Shown here in pieces: positions 16,804-25,698 of a stretch of DNA of 64,000 nucleotides. The notes below the pieces were generated by a model. The model saw only the letters and a list, made by a program, of their open reading frames with translations. It was not told the origin of the DNA and searched no databases. A program made the position numbers and the translations under genes. The stretch spans positions 4,139,501-4,203,500 of the forward strand of contig NZ_FNRV01000001.1 of the NCBI RefSeq assembly GCF_900105115.1, given 5' to 3'. Numbering within the stretch: the first letter of the stretch is position 1; the number at the start of each line of letters is the position of its first letter. Source of the stretch: Pseudomonas mohnii. GTDB lineage: Bacteria > Pseudomonadota > Gammaproteobacteria > Pseudomonadales > Pseudomonadaceae.

Positions 16804-18870
16804 ATGAAAAATAATAATAGCCCGCTACGCCATCTACCCTGGCTGGTGCTGGCAATCATAGGTGCGTGCGCCCTGGGTGTCGTGGCATTGCGTCGAGGCG
16901 AGGCGATCAACGCCTTGTGGATTGTGGTCGCTGCCGTGGCCATTTATCTGGTCGCGTATCGCTACTACAGTCTGTTCATCGCTAACAATGTGATGCAACT
17001 CGATGCGCGACGGGCCACTCCCGCCGTGCTCAATAACGACGGTCTGGATTACGTCCCCACCAATAAACATATCCTCTTCGGTCACCATTTCGCGGCCATT
17101 GCCGGCGCGGGTCCGCTGGTCGGACCGGTGCTGGCGGCGCAAATGGGCTACCTGCCCGGCACGCTATGGCTGATCGCCGGTGTGGTGCTGGCCGGTGCGG
17201 TGCAGGACTTCATGGTCCTGTTCATGTCCACCCGCCGCAACGGCCGCTCCCTGGGTGACATGGTCCGTGAAGAAATGGGTCGCATTCCCGGCACGATTGC
17301 GCTGTTCGGCTGCTTCCTGATCATGATCATCATCCTCGCGGTGCTGGCGCTGATCGTGGTCAAGGCCCTGGCCGAAAGTCCGTGGGGCATTTTCACGGTG
17401 ATGGCGACCATCCCGATCGCGATGTTCATGGGCATCTACATGCGCTACATCCGCCCGGGCCGTATCGGTGAAATTTCGGTGATCGGCGTGGTATTGCTCC
17501 TGGGTTCGATCTGGCTGGGCGGGCAGATTGCCGCCGATCCAGTATGGGCCAAGGCCTTTTCCTTCACCGGTATCCAGATCACCTGGATGTTGATCGGCTA
17601 TGGATTCGTGGCGGCAGTTTTGCCGGTGTGGCTGATCCTGGCGCCGCGCGATTACCTGTCGACCTTCCTGAAAATCGGCACCATCGTCGCCCTGGCCATC
17701 GGCATCCTGATCACCATGCCCGAGCTGAAAATGCCGGCAGTGACCCAGTTCATCGACGGCACCGGGCCGGTGTGGAAGGGCGGGCTGTTCCCGTTCCTGT
17801 TCATCACCATCGCCTGTGGCGCGGTGTCCGGTTTCCACGCGCTGATCTCCTCCGGCACCACGCCGAAGCTGCTGGATAACGAAACCAACGCCCGCTATAT
17901 CGGTTACGGCGGCATGCTGATGGAGTCTTTCGTGGCCATCATGGCCATGGTCGCTGCCTCGGTGATCGAGCCAGGCGTGTATTTCGCCATGAACAGCCCG
18001 GCCGCCGTGGTCGGCGGTGATGTCGTGGCCGTTGCACAAGCCGTCAGCAGCTGGGGCTTTGCCATTACTCCGGACGCCCTGCAAGCAGTGGCCAAGGACA
18101 TCGGTGAAACCACCATCCTGGCCCGTGCCGGCGGTGCGCCGACCCTGGCGGTCGGTATCGCACAGATCCTGCACAGCGTGCTGCCGGGTGAAAACACCAT
18201 GGCATTCTGGTACCACTTCGCGATCCTGTTCGAAGCGCTGTTCATCCTGACGGCGGTCGACGCTGGCACCCGCGCCGGTCGCTTCATGCTGCAGGATCTG
18301 CTGGGCTCCTTCGTGCCGGCGCTGCGCCGCACCGAATCCTGGACCGCCAACCTGATCGCGACCGCCGGTTGCGTGGCAATGTGGGGCTGGCTGTTGTACC
18401 AGGGCGTGATCGATCCATTGGGTGGTATCAACACCTTGTGGCCGCTGTTCGGTATCTCCAACCAGATGCTGGCCGGTATCGCGCTGATGCTCGGCACCGT
18501 CGTGCTGATCAAGATGAAACGCCAGCGCTACATTTGGGTGACCTTGTTGCCTGCGGCCTGGCTGCTGGTCTGCACTACCACCGCCGGCTTCATCAAGCTG
18601 TTCGACGCCAACCCGGCGATCGGCTTCCTGTCCCTGGCTAAAAAATACAGCGATGCGCTGGCCAATGGTCAGATCCTCGCCCCGGCCAAGGACATCACGC
18701 AGATGCAGCACGTGATCTTCAACGCCTACACCAACGCAACGCTGACCGCGCTGTTCCTGTTCGTGGTGTTCAGTATCCTGTTCTATGCGCTCAAGGTCGG
18801 CATTGCCGCCTGGGGTAAAAAAGAACGTACGGATAAAGAATCGCCATTCCAGGCGCTGCCGGATGCTTGA
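16804..18870 (+). CDS. cstA: Carbon starvation protein CstA (peptide/pyruvate transporter)
   Basis: 688 residues, the standard size, from the ATG at 16804. There are about 16-18 hydrophobic segments. [20 protein letters not shown] and [14 protein letters not shown] are CstA-family signatures, and [16 protein letters not shown] follows in the C-terminal half. CstA takes up peptides and, in enteric bacteria, pyruvate under carbon limitation. The small ybdD gene follows 14 bases later, as in E. coli. The upstream ORF continuation to 16567 overlaps the PilZ gene on the other strand and is not coding. Confidence 0.96.
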   Translation: MKNNNSPLRHLPWLVLAIIGACALGVVALRRGEAINALWIVVAAVAIYLVAYRYYSLFIANNVMQLDARRATPAVLNNDGLDYVPTNKHILFGHHFAAIAGAGPLVGPVLAAQMGYLPGTLWLIAGVVLAGAVQDFMVLFMSTRRNGRSLGDMVREEMGRIPGTIALFGCFLIMIIILAVLALIVVKALAESPWGIFTVMATIPIAMFMGIYMRYIRPGRIGEISVIGVVLLLGSIWLGGQIAADPVWAKAFSFTGIQITWMLIGYGFVAAVLPVWLILAPRDYLSTFLKIGTIVALAIGILITMPELKMPAVTQFIDGTGPVWKGGLFPFLFITIACGAVSGFHALISSGTTPKLLDNETNARYIGYGGMLMESFVAIMAMVAASVIEPGVYFAMNSPAAVVGGDVVAVAQAVSSWGFAITPDALQAVAKDIGETTILARAGGAPTLAVGIAQILHSVLPGENTMAFWYHFAILFEALFILTAVDAGTRAGRFMLQDLLGSFVPALRRTESWTANLIATAGCVAMWGWLLYQGVIDPLGGINTLWPLFGISNQMLAGIALMLGTVVLIKMKRQRYIWVTLLPAAWLLVCTTTAGFIKLFDANPAIGFLSLAKKYSDALANGQILAPAKDITQMQHVIFNAYTNATLTALFLFVVFSILFYALKVGIAAWGKKERTDKESPFQALPDA

Positions 18871-18884
18871 TCGAGGATTGCAGC

Positions 18885-19082
18885 ATGTTCAATGACCTGA
18901 GTCGCCTCGGTAAATACCTCGGTCAGGCCGCGCGCCTGATGGTCGGCATGCCCGACTACGACAACTACGTCGAGCACATGCAAACCAAACACCCGGACAA
19001 ACCGGTGATGAGCTACGAGGCGTTCTTCCGCGAACGCCAGGAAGCCCGTTACGGTGGCAAGGGTGGGCCGAAGTGCTGTTGA
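18885..19082 (+). CDS. YbdD/YjiX family small protein (DUF466)
   Basis: 65 residues, the length of E. coli YbdD, behind [32 protein letters not shown] and the end [10 protein letters not shown] are the family hallmarks, with two terminal Cys. In E. coli, YbdD is needed for transport by the CstA-type partner. It forms an operon with cstA. Confidence 0.92.
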   Translation: MFNDLSRLGKYLGQAARLMVGMPDYDNYVEHMQTKHPDKPVMSYEAFFRERQEARYGGKGGPKCC

Positions 19083-19110
19083 TCCGGATGGCGGGTTAAC
19101 GGCAAAACCT

Positions 19111-19199
19111 GTGGGAGCGAGCTTGCTCGCGATGGCGGACTGTCAATCAACAGTGATGTTGAATGTTAAGCCGCTATCGCGAGCAAGCTCGCTCTCACT
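19111..19199. repeat. REPIN (two REP units in inverted orientation)
   Basis: Left unit GTGGGAGCGAGCTTGCTCGC with GATGGCGG, then about 30 unrelated bases, then right unit CCGCTATCGCGAGCAAGCTC with GCTCTCAC. The two halves can pair into one long hairpin. It lies between ybdD and the GTPase gene. Confidence 0.9.
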
Positions 19200-19244
19200 T
19201 TTGTTTTGTGTTGTTTATCAGTTTTGTGAAACAGGAGATCAATT

Positions 19245-20215
19245 TTGTCCTCTCCCATCCCCGTCACGATCCTCAGCGGCTTCCTCGGCGCCGGCAAGAC
19301 CACGCTGTTGCGCCACCTGCTCAAAGCCGAGCACGGTCTGAAAATCGCGGTGATCGAAAACGAATTCAGCGATGCGGGCATCGATACCCAGCTGTTGGGC
19401 GACGAGCCGGTACAAGTGATGACGCTGTCCAACGGCTGCGTCTGCTGCACGATTCACACTGACCTGACCAAAGCGTTGTATCTGCTGCTCGAACGCCTGG
19501 ACAGCGGCGATATCACCTTCGATCGTCTGGTGATCGAATGCACGGGGCTGGCGGATCCGGCCCCGGTGGCGCAAACCTTCTTCATCGACGAAGAGCTGCG
19601 CGAGCGCTACATCCTTGATGGCATCATCACCCTGGTCGACGCGGCGCATGCCGAGCTGCACCTGACCCAGACCATTGCCCAGGCGCAGATCGGTTTCGCC
19701 GACCGTTTGCTGGTGAGCAAGCGCGACCTGGTGGACGAGCCGACCTTCACCGCGTTGAGTGAGCGCCTGACCCGGATCAATCGTCGCGCTCCGATTCGTG
19801 TGGTTGATCACGGGAAGATCGACCTGGCCGAATTGCTTGACGTGCGCGGTTTCAATCTCAATGCCGACCTCGGGGGGGGGTGAGTTTGCGGCCCGTGACC
19901 AAGGCGCCGTCCATCGACCGCATTTCCAGCCTGGTGCTGCGTACCGACAAACCGCTGGATATCGACAAGCTCAGCGAGTTCATGAATGAACTGCTGGAAG
20001 ACCATGGCAAGCAATTGCTGCGCTACAAAGGCGTGTTGAACATCCTTGGCGAACCGCGGCGCATGGTGTTTCAGGGCGTGCTGAAGATTTACGGCTTCGA
20101 CTGGGACACCGAATGGGCCGAGGGCGAATCGCGCGAGAGCGTGATCGTGTTTATTGCCGATGATTTGCCGGAAGAGAAAATCCGTGAAGGGTTTGCGAAG
20201 GTGGCGGCGCAGTAA
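19245..20215 (+). pseudogene. COG0523 (CobW/YjiA-like) GTPase split by a frameshift at a G9 tract
   Basis: The first frame (19245-19883, 212 residues) carries the GTPase domain: GFLGAGKTTLLRHLL (Walker A), NGCVCCTI (the metal-binding CxCC), ECTGLADPAP and the NKxD-like SKRD. It ends at TGA just after nine G at 19872-19880. The second frame (19880-20215, GTG) encodes the CobW C-terminal domain, 111 residues. One extra G would join them into a 323-residue protein, the normal YjiA size. The family comprises metal chaperones, often for zinc. Either this is a homopolymer miscall, a recent mutation, or a slippage-controlled gene; I list it as broken as written. The GTG at 19880 could also permit re-initiation. 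Confidence 0.85.
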
Positions 20216-20240
20216 GGGCTGCCATGTGCAGTGAGGCTGA

Positions 20241-20306
20241 TGTCGCTATCGCGAGCAGGTGCGTTCCCACGGGAGATTTGGGAGCGAGCTTGCTCGCGAA
20301 GGTGGT
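20241..20306. repeat. REP pair, partly degenerate
   Basis: CGCTATCGCGAGCAGGTGCG at 20244 and GGGAGCGAGCTTGCTCGCGA at 20279 face each other with a very short spacer. The left unit has an altered palindrome (GCAGGTGC), so this looks like a decayed REPIN. Confidence 0.75.
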
Positions 20307-21014
20307 CTAACCGGCAACACGATTCTGGCGGGAAATCGGTTGCGGGTTCAGCAATGCCGCCTCCAAATGATCCAGATACTGGCTCAGCAAAAACTCGGCT
20401 TCCCGGGAGTCCCCGCGCTCAACGGCGTCCAGGATGTGTTCATGCACCTGCCACCCGCAATAACCTTCCAACTGCGCATCAAATTGCGCAATTGCCAGTG
20501 AGGTGAGCGGTACCAGGCTACCGAGAAAATGCGCCAGTGGCGCATTACCCGCCATTTCAGCCAACTGCAAATAAAACGTCCCGGACAAGCGAATCGTCGG
20601 GCCGCGCGCGGTGCATTGGCGCTCGCTATCGACCAGCGCGTGCAGACGTTTCAGCTGTTCTGGCAGAGGTCGCTGACAGGCCAGTCTGACCAGCGTCAGC
20701 TCGGTCAGGCGCCGTGCGTGCAGCGTTTGCCGGGTCTGTTCGACATCGGGTGCGGCGACACGGGGGCGATGGTTGGCTCGCAGGATAATGACCTGCTGGT
20801 GGGACAGTCGCGTCAGCACGCTGCGAACTTCACTGCGTCGAGCGCCGAACATCTGGCCCAGGCTGTCCTCGGTAAAGCGGCTGCCGGGCAGGAGGCGCTG
20901 TTCGAGAATGGCGTCGAAGATCCGGGAGTAAAGATCCTCCGCCGACGGCTGCCCGAGATTTTTTCCAGGGAAGGGCAGGGCAACGAGTGTTTGCGGTGAA
21001 GCGAAGCTGTTCAT
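20307..21014 (-). CDS. GntR-family regulator, FCD subgroup
   Basis: 235 residues behind GGAGACAGGCC. Residues about 20-90 are the GntR winged helix (SAEDLYSRIFDAILEQRLLP, then EDSLGQMFGARRSEVRSVLT). Residues about 95-220 form the helical FCD effector domain, with LTELTLVRLAC and HEHILDAVERGDSREAEFLL. It is the last gene of a leftward group after the symporter gene and a second GntR gene, with 25 bases between the two regulators. The effector is unknown; a small carboxylate is likely from the neighbour. Confidence 0.88.
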   Translation of the reverse strand: MNSFASPQTLVALPFPGKNLGQPSAEDLYSRIFDAILEQRLLPGSRFTEDSLGQMFGARRSEVRSVLTRLSHQQVIILRANHRPRVAAPDVEQTRQTLHARRLTELTLVRLACQRPLPEQLKRLHALVDSERQCTARGPTIRLSGTFYLQLAEMAGNAPLAHFLGSLVPLTSLAIAQFDAQLEGYCGWQVHEHILDAVERGDSREAEFLLSQYLDHLEAALLNPQPISRQNRVAG

Positions 21015-21039
21015 GGCCTGTCTCCAGTTCGAAGCGGTT

Positions 21040-21744
21040 TCAGCTACCGAAGTTGTCTTCCGGGATGTTCAATTCGATGCCCATCCGCTGGCCCTCACGA
21101 AGAATGTGCCGACGCATCTCGGCGCTGGCCTGGGCGCTGTTCTTGCTGCGAATCGCGCGCACCACGGCTTCGTTCTCTTCGAGGCGTTCAGCCAGATGCT
21201 CCGGGGAATTGCGTAGCACTTCGGCGCTTTGCTTGAGTGCATTGCTGGTCTGTTGCACCACGCTCTGGAAGATCGGGTTGGACGTCAGCGTGAAGAGCTC
21301 TTCATGGAACGCGATGTAGGCGTTGACCCCGGCCTCGCTGTCGTTGGCTTCCAGGGCTTCGCGCATGTCCATCAGCGTCAGGCGCAATTGCCCGACTTCC
21401 TTGCTGCTGATCGATTGCGCCACGAGGCCTACGATGAACGGTTCAAGGGTGTAGCGCAGTTGCAGCACGTCTTCCAGGCTTGCCGCCGACACCGCGTTGT
21501 CATAACTCTGGCTGTCGCCGGGGTTGGCCTCCAGCACCACCACGCCTTTGCCTGGCATGGAACGCACCAGGCCGAGGGTTTCCAGGACGATGACCGCCTC
21601 ACGCAGGCTCGGACGACTGATACCCAGTTGTTCGGCCAGCTCACGTTGCCCCGGCAGCATTTCGCCGGAGCGCCATTGACCCCGGGCCAGCGCGGCCCGA
21701 AGTTTTTCCACGACTGAATTTACAACGGTCGACGAGGTAATCAC
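21040..21744 (-). CDS. GntR-family regulator, FCD/LldR-PdhR type
   Basis: 234 residues from the GTG at 21744, chosen because AGGGAG lies 6 bases upstream; an in-frame ATG at 21762 would put that site inside the gene. The DNA-binding domain is strong: SGEMLPGQRELAEQLGISRP and SLREAVIVLETLGLV. The FCD domain has AYIAFHEELFTLTSNPIF and ends with MRRHILREGQRM, supplying metal-ligand His residues. Proteins of this type usually bind TGGT-N3-ACCA sites, and two such sites lie upstream of the neighbouring symporter gene, its probable target. Confidence 0.9.
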   Translation of the reverse strand: MITSSTVVNSVVEKLRAALARGQWRSGEMLPGQRELAEQLGISRPSLREAVIVLETLGLVRSMPGKGVVVLEANPGDSQSYDNAVSAASLEDVLQLRYTLEPFIVGLVAQSISSKEVGQLRLTLMDMREALEANDSEAGVNAYIAFHEELFTLTSNPIFQSVVQQTSNALKQSAEVLRNSPEHLAERLEENEAVVRAIRSKNSAQASAEMRRHILREGQRMGIELNIPEDNFGS

Positions 21745-21810
21745 TGTTCGCTCCCTGAGCATCGAAAGTAGTAGGGGCGTGCCGGCCAGCTGGAGCGGCA
21801 CGCCGTTGAT

Positions 21811-23124
21811 TCAGAATTCCTGCTGATGCGCCGAAGCGGCCGGTTTTCGCGGCTGGAAGGTATAACCCACCTGACCGGAAAGTACCTTGTTCGCCCGTTG
21901 CACATCGATGTCTTTTTCCCAGCGGGCAATGGCCACGGTCGCCACGCAGTTGCCAATCAGGTTGGTCAGCGCCCGGCCGATGCCCATGAACCAGTCCACC
22001 GCCAGAACCAGGACCAGGCCCACCACCGGTATGGCTGGAATAGCCGTCAGGGTGGCCGCCAGAATGACCAGTGCCGAACCTGGGATGCCGTGCGCGCCCT
22101 TGGACGTGATCAACGACACCAGCAGAATGGTCAGCAGGTCGGTCATGGCCAGCGGTGTGCCGGTGGCGTTGGCGATGAACACGATGGCCAGGGTCAGGTA
22201 GATCGAGAAACCGTCGAGGTTGAATGAATAACCGGTAGGAATCACCAGCCCGACGGTCGAACTGCCAATGCCCAGGTGCTCAAGCTTGCGCATGATTTGC
22301 GGGAGCACGGCGTCTGACGAAGCGGTGCCCATGACGATCAGCAGTTCCTCGCGCAGGTATTTGAGCAGCGGCCACATTCTCAGGCCGGACAAGCGCATCA
22401 CCAGGCCAAGAATCAACGCCACGAAAGCGGTGCAGGTCAAGTAGAACAAACCGACCAGGCTGCCCAGGTGCTGCAGCGAATCGAGGCCATATTTGCTGGT
22501 GGTGAAGGCAATGGCGCCGAACACGCCAATCGGCGCCAGGCGCACGATCATGCCCATGATGCGAAAGATCACGTGGCTGAGTTCATTGATCAGCCGCGAA
22601 ATGCCCGATGCCGCTTCGCCCACCAGATTCAATGCACTGCCGAACAGCACCGAAAACAGCAGGACTTGCAGAATGTTGTTGTCTGCAAAGGCACCGATCA
22701 CCGAGGTCGGAATCAGGTCCATCAAAAACTGCGTGGTGGTATGCATGTGCTGGCCGCGCTGGGCAATGTCACCCATGTCGGCAGCGGAAAGCTGATCCAG
22801 ATGGATGTTCGCGCCGCTGCCGATGCCGGTGCTGAAGGCGAACACCAGGCCGATCACCAGGGCGATGGTGGTCAGCACTTCAAAGTAGATCACTGATTTG
22901 AGGCCGATGCGTCCGACCTTCTTCAGGTCGCCGGCACCGCTGATGCCGCTGACCACCACGCAAAACACGATCAGGCCAATGAGCATCTTGATCAGCTTGA
23001 TAAACCCGTCACCGAGGGGCTTGAGCTGAGCGGAGTATTCAGGAAGGGCCAGCCCGCAGACGATGCCGAGCACCAGTCCGAGAACCACTTGGAGGAAGAT
23101 TGAACGCGAGCACCATCTGAGCAT
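21811..23124 (-). CDS. DctA-type dicarboxylate/amino acid:cation symporter
   Basis: 437 residues. FLQVVLGLVLGIVCGLALPE at the N-terminus, GTASSDAVLPQIMRKLE (the serine-rich re-entrant loop), PTGYSFNLDGFSIYLTLA and LVSLITSKGAHGIPGSALVI are signature blocks of the DAACS family, closest to DctA. It imports C4-dicarboxylates or related acids with Na+ or H+. The housekeeping dctA of Pseudomonas lies elsewhere as a rule, so this may be a paralogue dedicated to another acid. It leads a leftward group with two GntR genes and has two GntR-type operators upstream. Confidence 0.9.
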   Translation of the reverse strand: MLRWCSRSIFLQVVLGLVLGIVCGLALPEYSAQLKPLGDGFIKLIKMLIGLIVFCVVVSGISGAGDLKKVGRIGLKSVIYFEVLTTIALVIGLVFAFSTGIGSGANIHLDQLSAADMGDIAQRGQHMHTTTQFLMDLIPTSVIGAFADNNILQVLLFSVLFGSALNLVGEAASGISRLINELSHVIFRIMGMIVRLAPIGVFGAIAFTTSKYGLDSLQHLGSLVGLFYLTCTAFVALILGLVMRLSGLRMWPLLKYLREELLIVMGTASSDAVLPQIMRKLEHLGIGSSTVGLVIPTGYSFNLDGFSIYLTLAIVFIANATGTPLAMTDLLTILLVSLITSKGAHGIPGSALVILAATLTAIPAIPVVGLVLVLAVDWFMGIGRALTNLIGNCVATVAIARWEKDIDVQRANKVLSGQVGYTFQPRKPAASAHQQEF

Positions 23125-23192
23125 GGGAGGAATCCTGGTCGGTGTCCTGGCAGTCGTCGCTTCAGCGGATCGACGTCAGTACTTAATTATTG

Positions 23193-23204
23193 TGGTCTTA
23201 CCGG
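23193..23204. promoter_or_regulatory. GntR/FCD-type operator 1 upstream of the symporter
   Basis: TGGTCTTACCGG contains GGT-CTT-ACC, matching the TGGT-N3-ACCA pattern of FCD-type GntR regulators. It lies 69 bases upstream of the symporter ATG. Confidence 0.6.
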
Positions 23205-23277
23205 TATGTCCAGTGCGGAGCCAGTCTAGGCACTGAATGCGGGGGATCGCAAGTAAAAATTGAGCGATTGGCTTTAC

Positions 23278-23289
23278 CGGTCTTACCAG
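23278..23289. promoter_or_regulatory. GntR/FCD-type operator 2 upstream of the symporter
   Basis: CGGTCTTACCAG has the same GGTCTTACC core as operator 1. It is displaced by exactly 85 bases, about eight helical turns, so dimers on both sites would lie on the same DNA face. Confidence 0.6.
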
Positions 23290-23446
23290 TTGAGCGCGAT
23301 GCCTTGGTTTTGAGCGGTTGGCAGAAAAAATCGGCAGTGGATGCCGATTTTTTCAGGGTGCGGCCGAGGTGACATCGTGTATCAGTGTCCGGACGCCTTC
23401 AGGGATGTCGCTTCAGAGGGTGTTTTTTCTGATATTGAAGGGCATT

Positions 23447-24010
23447 TCAGGAGCGGGTGTGAGGTACTTTTCTTTGAAGAATACTCAGAATGAAAGTTAT
23501 CTTTGAGCGCTCTTCGGTTTTGCCAAGATAAACATAGGGCGAGCCATTTAGTTTGAGTCCGCCCAAGTAGTGTTTGTCTTTGATCTTGAGTGAAACTGCA
23601 GAGTGAGTGTTGCGTAGATTATCCAGTGTGACAGGTTGACCTTGTTGGTTGACAAGGGTAAAGACTGTCGGGTCATCAGCGTCCGAGTCAATAACGGCAA
23701 AAGTATCCAACGCTTGTTCACTGATGATCTGATTGTAATATTCGCCGGTGTTTTTTATCGAGAGTATGTAGCCATCGGCCGTATGCCGGAAGTGCAGTGT
23801 GAGTGGCGCTACCTCACCGATCTGCTCGTTTGGTCGGATGCCAAGTCGCTGGGAGTGGTCGTGGGTCTGCGGCTTTCCAGTGAAGAAACCACCGCTGAAG
23901 TGTCTGATGGTGGCCAGCGCGGGTTTGCCATGGAGCTCTTCAAGCAGGTTTACTTTATGGTCAAACATTCTCAACGTTGCGATGAAAGACTTTTCTATAT
24001 TGCTATTCAT
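23447..24010 (-). CDS. Protein of unknown function, AT-rich gene
   Basis: 187 residues with no signal peptide or membrane segment. I do not recognise the family. Residues about 70-185 look beta-rich with repeated short strands (LTLHFRHTADGYILSI, TVFTLVNQQGQPVTL, HYLGGLKLNGSPYVYL), which could be a trefoil or lipocalin-like fold. The gene and its upstream region are clearly more AT-rich than the neighbours, and the ribosome site is poor, both signs of horizontal gain. An overlapping frame on the other strand (23636-24160) is less protein-like. It is a single gene, followed by the symporter region. Confidence 0.55.
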   Translation of the reverse strand: MNSNIEKSFIATLRMFDHKVNLLEELHGKPALATIRHFSGGFFTGKPQTHDHSQRLGIRPNEQIGEVAPLTLHFRHTADGYILSIKNTGEYYNQIISEQALDTFAVIDSDADDPTVFTLVNQQGQPVTLDNLRNTHSAVSLKIKDKHYLGGLKLNGSPYVYLGKTEERSKITFILSILQRKVPHTRS

Positions 24011-24192
24011 GATGTAACCCGTTTATTAAGTTTGTTGGGTAGAACGGGTTTTAGAGTAGGTAGTTTTTATTGGTTTTTGGGATTGCGTATGTTGCAAGGA
24101 TTTAAATCGGGGGCGGTATTGGAGTGGGTGGCCGGAGTGACTTGTGGGTTGCTTTATTAAATGTGTGCGTTGCTCGTCTTTATTCTGGCAAT

Positions 24193-24224
24193 AAAAAACC
24201 GGCCATCTCTGGCCGGTTCTTTTA
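24193..24224 (-). terminator. Rho-independent terminator of glyA
   Basis: Stem AACCGGCCA, loop, stem TGGCCGGTT, followed on the minus strand by a T run. It lies 20 bases after the glyA stop. Confidence 0.9.
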
Positions 24225-24244
24225 CTGCGGTCTAGCGGGGCTTA

Positions 24245-25498
24245 TCAAGCACCGTATACCGGCAGCTTCTTGCAGATGGCTTTGACTTTCTCACGAACGG
24301 CGTCGATCACCGCTTCGTTGTTCAGGTCAGCCAGGATGTCGCAGATCCAGCCGGCCAGTTCCTTGCACTCTGCTTCCTTGAAGCCGCGAGTGGTCACGGC
24401 CGGAGTGCCGAAGCGCAGGCCGGAGGTGACGAACGGGGAGCGCGGATCGTTTGGCACGGAGTTCTTGTTCACGGTGATGAACGCCTTGCCCAGCGCGGCG
24501 TCAGCGTCTTTACCGGAGATTTCCTGCTTGATCAGCGACAACAGGAACAGGTGGTTTTCGGTACCGCCCGATACAACGTCGAAACCACGCTCGATGAACA
24601 CACCGGCCATGGCCTTGGCGTTTTTCACCACTTGTTGCTGGTAAGCCTTGAACTCAGGCTGCAGCGCTTCCTTGAAGCAGATCGCCTTGGCTGCGATCAC
24701 GTGCTCCAGCGGGCCACCCTGGGCGCCAGGGAACACGGCGGAGTTCAGCTTTTTCTCGATGTCGGCGTTGGCGCGAGCCAGGATCAGGCCGCCACGTGGA
24801 CCGCGCAGGGTCTTGTGGGTGGTGGTGGTCACGACGTCAGCGAAAGGAACCGGGTTCGGGTAGACGCCAGCGGCGACCAGACCGGCCACGTGGGCCATGT
24901 CGACGAACAGGTAGGCGCCCACCTTGTCGGCAATTGCGCGGAAACGCGGGAAGTCCAGGATCTGCGAGTAGGCAGAGAAACCGGCCACGATCATTTTCGG
25001 CTTGTGCTCAACCGCCAGGCGCTCGACTTCGTCGTAGTCGATCAGGCCGTTGGCATCGATGCCGTACTGGATGGCGTTGTACAGCTTGCCGGAGGACGAA
25101 ACGCTGGCACCGTGGGTCAGGTGACCACCGTGGGCCAGGCTCATGCCCAGGATGGTGTCACCAGCCGAGAGCAGGGCCAGGTAAACGGCGCTGTTGGCCT
25201 GGGAGCCAGCGTGTGGCTGGACGTTGGCGTAATCGGCGCCGAACAGCTCTTTTGCACGGTCGATGGCCAGTTGCTCGACCACATCGACGTACTCGCAGCC
25301 ACCGTAGTAGCGCTTGCCCGGGTAGCCTTCGGCGTACTTGTTGGTCAGTACCGAGCCTTGAGCTTCCATCACCGCAGGGCTGGTGTAGTTTTCCGAAGCG
25401 ATCAGCTCAATGTGCTCTTCCTGGCGCTGAGCTTCTTGCTCCATGGCGGCAAAGAGATCGGCGTCGTACTTGGCAATAGTCAAATCACGGCTGAACAT
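24245..25498 (-). CDS. glyA: Serine hydroxymethyltransferase
   Basis: 417 residues from the ATG at 25498 ([16 protein letters not shown]), the normal length. [28 protein letters not shown] and [14 protein letters not shown], which holds the PLP lysine, identify it. It converts serine and tetrahydrofolate to glycine and methylene-tetrahydrofolate. Pseudomonas has more than one glyA; the position next to morA corresponds to the copy I recall as glyA3 in P. aeruginosa. It is transcribed alone. Confidence 0.96.
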   Translation of the reverse strand: MFSRDLTIAKYDADLFAAMEQEAQRQEEHIELIASENYTSPAVMEAQGSVLTNKYAEGYPGKRYYGGCEYVDVVEQLAIDRAKELFGADYANVQPHAGSQANSAVYLALLSAGDTILGMSLAHGGHLTHGASVSSSGKLYNAIQYGIDANGLIDYDEVERLAVEHKPKMIVAGFSAYSQILDFPRFRAIADKVGAYLFVDMAHVAGLVAAGVYPNPVPFADVVTTTTHKTLRGPRGGLILARANADIEKKLNSAVFPGAQGGPLEHVIAAKAICFKEALQPEFKAYQQQVVKNAKAMAGVFIERGFDVVSGGTENHLFLLSLIKQEISGKDADAALGKAFITVNKNSVPNDPRSPFVTSGLRFGTPAVTTRGFKEAECKELAGWICDILADLNNEAVIDAVREKVKAICKKLPVYGA

Positions 25499-25598
25499 GG
25501 CGGTCCTCAAGGATCGGGGGCGGAAAAGGGGGGCATTCTAACCCAACCGCTTTTAGAAGGGATATGAAACACAGTCAGGTTGTGGATAAGCGGGCTTC

Positions 25599-25638
25599 AA
25601 GCTGCAAGTAAAAGCCGATTCGCCCTTGCTTGCAGCTT
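25599..25638. repeat. Imperfect inverted repeat, AAGCTGCAAG type
   Basis: AAGCTGCAAG at 25599-25608 faces CTTGCAGCTT at 25629-25638 over a 20-base spacer. Such AGCTGCAAGCTTCAAGC-like repeats are common between Pseudomonas genes. Confidence 0.7.
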
Positions 25639-25647
25639 GCAGCTGGT

Positions 25648-25698
25648 CTTCATGTTTGATTGATTGGAGCTTTGGGCTCCAATCAATCAAACATGAAG
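25648..25698. repeat. 23-bp perfect inverted repeat covering the morA stop codon
   Basis: Two perfect 23-base arms (25648-25670 and 25676-25698) are separated by five bases, TTTGG. The right arm includes the last four codons and the stop of morA, so the left arm is a mirrored copy of the gene's own end. It would form a very stable hairpin at the 3' end of the mRNA; no T run follows. Confidence 0.9.

Larger units (their letters stand above)
23125..23446. other. Intergenic region upstream of the symporter gene
   Basis: 322 bases between the symporter gene and the gene of unknown function, which reads toward it. It contains the two operator-like sites listed separately and a short imperfect hairpin near 23320-23350. 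No gene was seen. Confidence 0.55.

Noticed and set aside
19111..19199. Possible CRISPR repeats among the REP units
   Set aside because: REP units alternate in orientation, are spread over the window and have no regular spacers or cas genes.
23636..24160. 174-residue frame on the plus strand opposite the unknown gene at 23447-24010
   Set aside because: No ribosome site and less protein-like composition than the minus-strand frame; however, with an unknown family this choice is not certain.
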